The position numbers were made by a program, and so were the translations under genes. Positions 5,541 through 10,319 of a stretch of 10,319 nt of DNA are shown in pieces. The stretch is from Desulfobacula sp. (GTDB taxonomy: Bacteria; Desulfobacterota; Desulfobacteria; Desulfobacterales; Desulfobacteraceae), in assembly GCA_018702715.1 (NCBI GenBank), contig JABIYQ010000638.1, positions 1 to 10,319 of the forward strand, written 5' to 3'. Position 1 is the stretch's first letter. Every line of letters starts with the position of its first letter. The notes below the pieces were generated by a model, which did no database searches, had not been told where the DNA came from, and saw nothing but the letters and a program-made list of their open reading frames with translations.

Positions 5541-6604
5541 TATTTCCCCCATTGTTCTGATTTTTTTCTTATTGGGTCAGTCCCCTTTGCCAGGGATTTT
5601 TTTGATCCGCGCCATTTAGTTTCTTTATCATCTGTCTCGTGAAGATTTGCCATAAACAGGGTAGCATCGGAAAAGTCCGATTTTTTAATTTTTGCATGGG
5701 AAAGGTCGGCATATGTCAAGTCAGAACCTTTAAATAGAGAATTTTCAGCATTCACTCCTTCCATTTGAGCCTGATAAAGGTTGGCAGAGGAAAAATCACA
5801 TCCTTTCAATTGGGCGCTTTGCATACTTGCCATCTTCATATTGGCACCCTTAAAACTTGATCCAGAAAGTTTAGCTTCAAAAAAATTGGCAAACTCCAGA
5901 TAAGCATTGTCAAAATTGGAATTCTCCAGATTTGCCCACATGAAACCACCTTGTTTCAACTTGGTTCCCGTAAAATTACATCCATCAAGAACACTGTTGT
6001 GAAACTGCACTTGAGTTAAATCCATGTTGGAAAAATTTGTTTCAGTTAATGTTGCTCCATGAAAAAGTGATAGGTTTATAACAGCATCCTTGAAAATATT
6101 ATTTCCAAATTCACTTTGAAAAAAAGTTGTTTTATTCAAATTAGCCTTTGTAAAATCAATATTTTGCATTTTACAGGAATTAAAAACAGCATTCTCAAGA
6201 TCAGTCTCTACAAAACAAGAACCTTCAAGGCTCGTTTCCATAAACACACACAAACCCTTTAACATTGCCTTAGAAAAATCCGATTCCTTAATTTCAGATT
6301 TTATAAATTTAAGAAATTCAACTTTGATTTCTTTAAAAACAGCTTTTTCAAGATCACACTCAATAAAATTTGTCTCATTCAGGTTTGCTCCAGAAAAAAC
6401 TGAATTTTTCATGGAACAATTATTAAATATGGCCTGTTTTAAATTAGCATCGCTAAAATCACAATTATCAAAACAGGTCTCACTGAAAATACCGCCTGAA
6501 ATATCAATTCCCTTACAGTCCAGACCGGCAAAATCTTCTCCATAATAAAATTCACCGGATTTAACCTGAATTGAAAGTTCTTCTCCTGTTGTTATCTCAG
6601 CCAT
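5540..6604 (-). CDS. pentapeptide-repeat protein of the T6SS accessory operon
   Basis: This 354-aa protein consists almost entirely of pentapeptide repeats (A/C-D/N-L/F-x-x) from about residue 25 to 330, for example CDFSDANLKQAIFNNCSMKN and ADLSHAKIKKSDFSDATLFM. Such repeats fold into a right-handed quadrilateral beta-helix rod. There is no signal peptide or membrane segment, so it should be cytoplasmic. The last 30 residues leave the repeat and are basic (WRGSKKSLAKGTDPIRKKSE), a possible docking tail. The start overlaps the stop of the DUF2169 gene by one base (TAATG), with GGAG 9 nt upstream. Its repeats resemble those at the end of the DUF2169 protein, so the two may come from one duplicated domain. 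A structural or adaptor role in loading the spike is inferred from context. Gyrase-mimic resistance proteins of this fold are a less likely alternative. Confidence 0.8.
   Translation of the reverse strand: MAEITTGEELSIQVKSGEFYYGEDFAGLDCKGIDISGGIFSETCFDNCDFSDANLKQAIFNNCSMKNSVFSGANLNETNFIECDLEKAVFKEIKVEFLKFIKSEIKESDFSKAMLKGLCVFMETSLEGSCFVETDLENAVFNSCKMQNIDFTKANLNKTTFFQSEFGNNIFKDAVINLSLFHGATLTETNFSNMDLTQVQFHNSVLDGCNFTGTKLKQGGFMWANLENSNFDNAYLEFANFFEAKLSGSSFKGANMKMASMQSAQLKGCDFSSANLYQAQMEGVNAENSLFKGSDLTYADLSHAKIKKSDFSDATLFMANLHETDDKETKWRGSKKSLAKGTDPIRKKSEQWGK
5546..5550 (-). promoter_or_regulatory. ribosome binding site favouring the DUF3540 start at 5540
   Basis: GGGGG on the - strand, followed by AAATA and the ATG at 5540, gives 5-nt spacing. 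The upstream ATG at 5552 has only a poor AGAAC in front. The ATG overlaps the stop codon of the pentapeptide gene, suggesting coupled translation. Confidence 0.5.
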
Positions 6605-9600
6605 TATTTGGGTCTCCAGTGTTCAACCAGGGTGGTATCAAGATTGGCCCAGGAAAAATCAGTATTGGATATATTGGACCTTAAAAAATCAACTGCATGA
6701 AGATTGGCACTTTTAAAGGAAGCCTCAGTCAGATTTGCTTTGGCAAGGGAGCCCTGATCAAGATTTATATATTTAAGGGTTGCTTTTGTTAAATTGGATT
6801 TTCTGAACTGAGCGTTTTTTGCCTGGGCATAATTTAAGTTGGCTCCTGAAAGGTCGGCACTGCCGAAAAAAGCATTTTCCATATTTGCGAAGGAAAAATC
6901 AGTATTCTGTATATTCATATTCTGGAAGTTGGCCTGTTTAAGGCATGCTTTTTTGAAATTAAGATTTTTTGTAACTGAGTTTTCAGGCTCAGTAGCCACA
7001 AAACAGGCACTTGAAAGATCAGTTTTATTAAACTCACAGTTTTTTAAACTGGTATTCACAAATGCGCATTTGCCCATACTACTTTCTGAAAAATCACAGT
7101 TTTCAATACTGCATTTCATAAATGCAGAGGTGTTTATCTCGGTTTGTATAAATTTAGCGCCTGAAATCTTTATCTCAAGAAAAATTATCTCTGGCATATG
7201 CGCCTGGCTGAAATTTGCCTCATTGATTACGATCTCAAGAGATTCTATATCTTCAAGTCTGGCTTTTGTGAAATCTGATTTTGTGAAATCACCTTTGGAA
7301 AGTTTTGCTGATTTAAAATTTGCTTCTATAAAATTGGTACCATGGGCGTGAACCCCTCCCACATTTGCTTCTTCAAGGGTTGCGCCGGTAAAGTCCGCAT
7401 TGTCAAGAATTGCCCTGGCCATGATGGCACCTGAAAGGTTGGCGCCTTTCAGGCTGGCTCCGGTAAAATTAACCTGTTCAAGAAAAGCTCCGGAAAGATC
7501 AATCCCGTCAAGATTCTCTCCCGTAAGATCGATACATGCCCAGTCACCATTAGAGACATTCTCTTTATTTGCTATAGTTCTAAGAAAACGTTTTTTTATC
7601 TCTTCTAAGGATTCTTTGTGTGGAGAAAGTCCTTCACCCATAAAATGGGCAGCCATTATATAGGTTCCTTTGAAATCTTTTTCAGATTCTATTAATCCTT
7701 CATCAAGTTGTTTTTCAGTGGTTTCCATTGTCTTTTGTATTTGTTGTCGCAAATCCTCAATCTGCTGTTCCATCTCTTTTGTTTTTTCATCTTCAATACC
7801 CATGGCTTTCATGGATTGTACATGCTGCATGGCTTCCATCATTTGCGGATGGATCTGATCTGTCTGTGACTTTATTTTTTCCATGTCAATCTGGTCTTTG
7901 ATTTCTTTGCGGTTAACCCGTGGAAGAGGGGCTTTTTTTTCAGAAACTCCATCTATCTCCATTTCATCCAATGCCTTTAAACTCTCTTTAATCTTTTTTT
8001 GGGAATCTTCCAGGGATTTGATCTGTTCAGCTCCTGAATCTGCACCATCCATTGTTGCTTTTGCTTCTTCAATCTGCGTGTCAATGGTTTTTACCTGCTC
8101 TTTTAGTTGCTCTTTTGCTTTATCAATCTCCTTTTTTGCAATATCCTTGGCCTCTTTTTCTTTTTTACCGGCAAATTCATCAACAGCATCCATAATTTCA
8201 TCAATCTTATCAAATGAGAATTCTTTCATATCTAGTTTTTTGGGATCTCCTGCCGTAATACCCGGTAATATCGACTCTAGTTTGTTGTTGAATTTTTCCA
8301 GATCAAGGTCAGGTTCTGCATCTTGCTTTTGCTGCATCATTTTTCTGATATCAAGTCCACCTTTTTTGCCAGGCATATCCGCTTTGGCTTCATCGGAGAT
8401 ATGTTCCAAGGCTTCATCGGGAAAATCAATATTCTCAGTGTTCTTTTCAGCCTGTACAATTGCTTCTTCCATTTTTTCATCAGCCATCTGCTGTATGGCT
8501 TCCGCTTTTGCATCAATGTTTTTTCCAAATTCACTCTCTTCATCACCACTTAAAGCAGTACCCATTAAAAGTTCCATGGCGCATTTATGGTTTTCAGGTA
8601 TCAAATCCTGGGTGTTAAGATTTGTCAGCAGCTCATCATTGCTGTTTTTTCGTTTTTCAAAAGCGGCTTTATAATATTCAATGGGGCGGGGTTGCTGTGA
8701 TTTGTCTTCGTAAGCACAAAGAACATCGCTTATGGTTTCTGCCTCATCATCTTCTACCTCGGTCACACCACGAAAAATAAGAATCACAAGGAGTTTTTCC
8801 GGGAAAAACCAGATCGTATCAAGGTTTAAGGGAAGTTCTCCAAATACTTCTTTTCCCTCTTTATTCCGGTTAATAAAACACCTGGCATACAGTCCTGGCA
8901 ACTTACCTTCTATTGAAGGCCTTTCAGGGTGCATATTGTACAGGCCAAAGCTTTCATCGCCTTTATAGTAATTTTTTATCCATTGGTTGGAAGGTGCACA
9001 CAAGAAGTATTTCCAGTTATGATCGTCAGGATATCCAGGGAAGAACTTCATCTTATAATCTGAATCATAGGTGCCCTGATATTGCATTCGCTGAGGCAGC
9101 ATGGGATATAGCGGGCCAAATCCAGCAGGTTCTGGTTTGTCACGCTTTGATGCTACAAGATGTTTCGGGTCTTCAATGCAGGGCAGCAGTCCATCGTCAA
9201 ATCCCATCCCGTCCGGGTTTTTCTCATAGCCATCTCCACCAAAGGCCTTTGAATATTCAATGGGCATTGAGGTTATCTTTCCAGGTTGTGATGGAAATCC
9301 CGCTTTCCACGTTCTATCCCCGAAGGCATACAGGCGCTTTTCATTTTTATCCAGCCGGACTTTAACCTCCCCGCCTGTAACAGGATGGTCCCCTTGAGCA
9401 TAAAAGCTTGCTGAAACTATAAATTCACCATTGGGTTTTGGCATTCCCATGTCTGGTAAGAGACTCTCACCCATGCCCTCAAACACATCTTTAAGATAAT
9501 AAAGATCCAGCAGTTCCTCACCCGTCTCAAGGTTTATTCCAAGTGTTGAAGATGCTGTAAAATAAAATTTTCTATTCTGTTCCAGCACTTGCTGGTTGAA

Positions 9601-9630
9601 ACTGATTTGCATCGGTCTTATTATTTTCAT
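6604..9630 (-). CDS. DUF2169 T6SS adaptor with coiled-coil linker and C-terminal pentapeptide repeats
   Basis: This 1008-aa protein has three visible parts. Residues 20-330 are the DUF2169 domain, with the hallmark EYSKAFGGDGYEKNPDGMGF near 125-144 and WFFPEKLLVILIFRG near 274-288. DUF2169 is one of the known adaptor families that pair effectors or PAAR-like tips with T6SS spikes. Residues about 345-680 are rich in Glu, Lys, Asp and Gln with heptad-like runs (KEAKDIAKKEIDKAKEQLKE; EMEQQIEDLRQQIQKTMETT), so a long charged coiled coil is likely. Residues about 695-1005 are pentapeptide repeats forming a beta-helix. The ATG at 9630 lies 7 nt after the VgrG-like stop and has no clear Shine-Dalgarno, so translation may depend on reinitiation. 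Within the operon it should bridge the VgrG-like spike and the DUF4150 tip; that is inference. No toxin domain is seen. Confidence 0.85.
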   Translation of the reverse strand: MKIIRPMQISFNQQVLEQNRKFYFTASSTLGINLETGEELLDLYYLKDVFEGMGESLLPDMGMPKPNGEFIVSASFYAQGDHPVTGGEVKVRLDKNEKRLYAFGDRTWKAGFPSQPGKITSMPIEYSKAFGGDGYEKNPDGMGFDDGLLPCIEDPKHLVASKRDKPEPAGFGPLYPMLPQRMQYQGTYDSDYKMKFFPGYPDDHNWKYFLCAPSNQWIKNYYKGDESFGLYNMHPERPSIEGKLPGLYARCFINRNKEGKEVFGELPLNLDTIWFFPEKLLVILIFRGVTEVEDDEAETISDVLCAYEDKSQQPRPIEYYKAAFEKRKNSNDELLTNLNTQDLIPENHKCAMELLMGTALSGDEESEFGKNIDAKAEAIQQMADEKMEEAIVQAEKNTENIDFPDEALEHISDEAKADMPGKKGGLDIRKMMQQKQDAEPDLDLEKFNNKLESILPGITAGDPKKLDMKEFSFDKIDEIMDAVDEFAGKKEKEAKDIAKKEIDKAKEQLKEQVKTIDTQIEEAKATMDGADSGAEQIKSLEDSQKKIKESLKALDEMEIDGVSEKKAPLPRVNRKEIKDQIDMEKIKSQTDQIHPQMMEAMQHVQSMKAMGIEDEKTKEMEQQIEDLRQQIQKTMETTEKQLDEGLIESEKDFKGTYIMAAHFMGEGLSPHKESLEEIKKRFLRTIANKENVSNGDWACIDLTGENLDGIDLSGAFLEQVNFTGASLKGANLSGAIMARAILDNADFTGATLEEANVGGVHAHGTNFIEANFKSAKLSKGDFTKSDFTKARLEDIESLEIVINEANFSQAHMPEIIFLEIKISGAKFIQTEINTSAFMKCSIENCDFSESSMGKCAFVNTSLKNCEFNKTDLSSACFVATEPENSVTKNLNFKKACLKQANFQNMNIQNTDFSFANMENAFFGSADLSGANLNYAQAKNAQFRKSNLTKATLKYINLDQGSLAKANLTEASFKSANLHAVDFLRSNISNTDFSWANLDTTLVEHWRPK

Positions 9631-9637
9631 AATTTTA

Positions 9638-10318
9638 TTATATTCGCACTATGGTTTCCATTGCCAAGTTAACTTCACATTGTCTTATGGAGGCTGAATT
9701 TTTATCAATCCGGGTCATCAAAGAAGCCAGTCGTATCTCTTGTGCTTCGGCAATCGCAGACTCTTTTTTGGCTTTTACACCGGCTTCTGTTCGTGCTGTA
9801 ATACCGATCCCATCAAATTTGAGACCATTATGTTTAAGTTTAAAGGTTCCTCCAATCCGGTAGTCAAGTTCCAGTCCCATTCCTGCTCCACCTTTCATAG
9901 TGAAATCAAGGCTATCAGTATAGCTAAATGAAGCAGAATAGGACCGTTTATAACTTACCGAGAGAGAGGCAGCAACTGAAACGCTTAGATCAAGTTTCGG
10001 ACCAACTGATATTGCTAAGGATGCGCTTGCAGCAAAACCCATAGTAAGACTTGTTTTAGCATCAAAATTAAGGCTGGTTGTGGCAGTAGCGCCAAAATTT
10101 ATACTTGCACTGGCTTTGGCAGCATAGTTGATGGAGTGGTCTGTTTTTTCCTCCCAGTTTGTTTTTTTAGTCAATTTGGATTGTTTGTCTGGAGACGATT
10201 TTGAATAACTGTCCAGCATTTGTTTGCCTGTAATGGAACTCCATTTTTTTTCCCATGTTTCCTGTAGATTGTCGCGATCTGATCCCAAGAAGATGTCATG
10301 ATGTTTTACCAGTCTATG
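9638..10318 (-). CDS. VgrG-like spike protein, C-terminal part (5' end outside window)
   Basis: The frame is open to the window edge and gives about 226 residues. An internal TTG at 10288 is not a credible start, because the codons before it (HRLVKHHDIF) continue into GSDRDN, which looks like the beta-helix tail seen in VgrG spike proteins. From there on come polar residues, then a tandem 10-residue beta-repeat. A GGTFKLKHNGLKFDGIGITA segment follows, recalling the closing GGSFIKIDPSGVTISG strands of many VgrG proteins, and then a C-terminal amphipathic helix (KKESAIAEAQEIRLASLMTR). It is the first visible gene of the - strand operon, 7 nt before the DUF2169 adaptor gene, the usual place for a spike. 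The gp27/gp5 domains needed for proof lie outside the window. A different beta-helical structural protein or phage tail fibre is the alternative. Confidence 0.6.
   Translation of the reverse strand, partial: HRLVKHHDIFLGSDRDNLQETWEKKWSSITGKQMLDSYSKSSPDKQSKLTKKTNWEEKTDHSINYAAKASASINFGATATTSLNFDAKTSLTMGFAASASLAISVGPKLDLSVSVAASLSVSYKRSYSASFSYTDSLDFTMKGGAGMGLELDYRIGGTFKLKHNGLKFDGIGITARTEAGVKAKKESAIAEAQEIRLASLMTRIDKNSASIRQCEVNLAMETIVRI
9899..10138 (-). repeat. tandem 10-residue beta-repeat (about 30 bp units, 8 copies) in the VgrG-like tail
   Basis: Successive decapeptides share a register of small residue-S-I/L-N/x-F/Y/V-G/A-A: HSINYAAKAS, ASINFGATAT, TSLNFDAKTS, LTMGFAASAS, LAISVGPKLD, LSVSVAASLS, VSYKRSYSAS, FSYTDSLDFT. 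The DNA has diverged, so the repeat is old and kept at protein level. The alternation of small/polar and hydrophobic residues fits a beta-helix or beta-solenoid shaft. Confidence 0.6.
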
Positions 10319-10319
10319 G

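Noticed and set aside
6839..7351. 170-codon + strand ORF
   Set aside because: Antisense shadow of the pentapeptide repeats of the DUF2169 protein. The repetitive sense codons keep the opposite frame open.
7883..8674. 263-codon + strand ORF rich in Ser, Phe and Ile
   Set aside because: It is the antisense shadow of the Glu/Lys-rich coiled-coil region of the DUF2169 adaptor; its Ser/Phe-rich composition comes from reversed GAA/AAA codons, and it has no homology-like motifs.
9899..10138. CRISPR-like or DNA-level tandem repeat with a 30-bp period
   Set aside because: The period is visible only in the protein; the DNA units have diverged and there are no identical repeats with unique spacers.

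Overview
The window looks like an AT-rich chromosome segment from a Gram-negative, Desulfobacterota-type bacterium (Desulfobacterales relatives are my best guess). The guess rests on the gene content: a DUF2169/DUF3540/DUF4150 type VI secretion (T6SS) accessory operon, a FeeM-like acyltransferase and an orphan ABC-type substrate-binding protein. No rRNA or other taxonomic marker is present, so the assignment is inference.

Left part (1-2640, the more AT-rich half). On the + strand there is the 3' end of a major-facilitator-type membrane protein (2-538), then a secreted substrate-binding protein of the ABC_sub_bind type (566-1579); the two probably share a transcript. A FeeM/LuxI-like GNAT-fold acyltransferase runs toward them on the - strand (2174-1569), and the two 3' ends overlap by 11 bp. 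A gap of about 470 bp follows (2175-2641). It holds a possible gene remnant (2235-2402) and a well-formed MITE-like foldback element of about 160 bp (2436-2597) with 21-bp terminal inverted repeats, flanking TA dinucleotides and an inner 11-bp inverted repeat.

Right part (2642-10319). A tightly packed - strand operon of seven genes is read from the right edge leftwards: (1) the C-terminal tail of a VgrG-like spike protein with a tandem 10-residue beta-repeat, cut by the window edge; (2) a 1008-aa DUF2169 adaptor with a long charged coiled-coil linker and a C-terminal pentapeptide-repeat domain; (3) a 354-aa pentapeptide-repeat protein; (4) a DUF3540 protein; (5) a methionine-rich DUF4150 PAAR-like tip protein; (6) a small DUF3467-like protein; (7) a 492-aa protein that reads as a TssB-like domain joined to a shortened TssC-like sheath domain. 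Genes overlap or abut (TAATG junctions at 6604 and 5540, a 1-nt gap at 4121), so they are very likely co-transcribed and partly translationally coupled.

Together genes 1-7 look like a spike, tip, adaptor and sheath accessory module of a T6SS-like contractile machine. DUF2169 is a known T6SS adaptor family, DUF4150 is PAAR-like, and VgrG-like and DUF3540 proteins carry spike-type beta structure. The least expected parts are the fused, shortened TssB-TssC-like protein, the DUF3467-like partner just upstream of it, and the stack of beta-helical proteins with no recognisable toxin or immunity gene in view.
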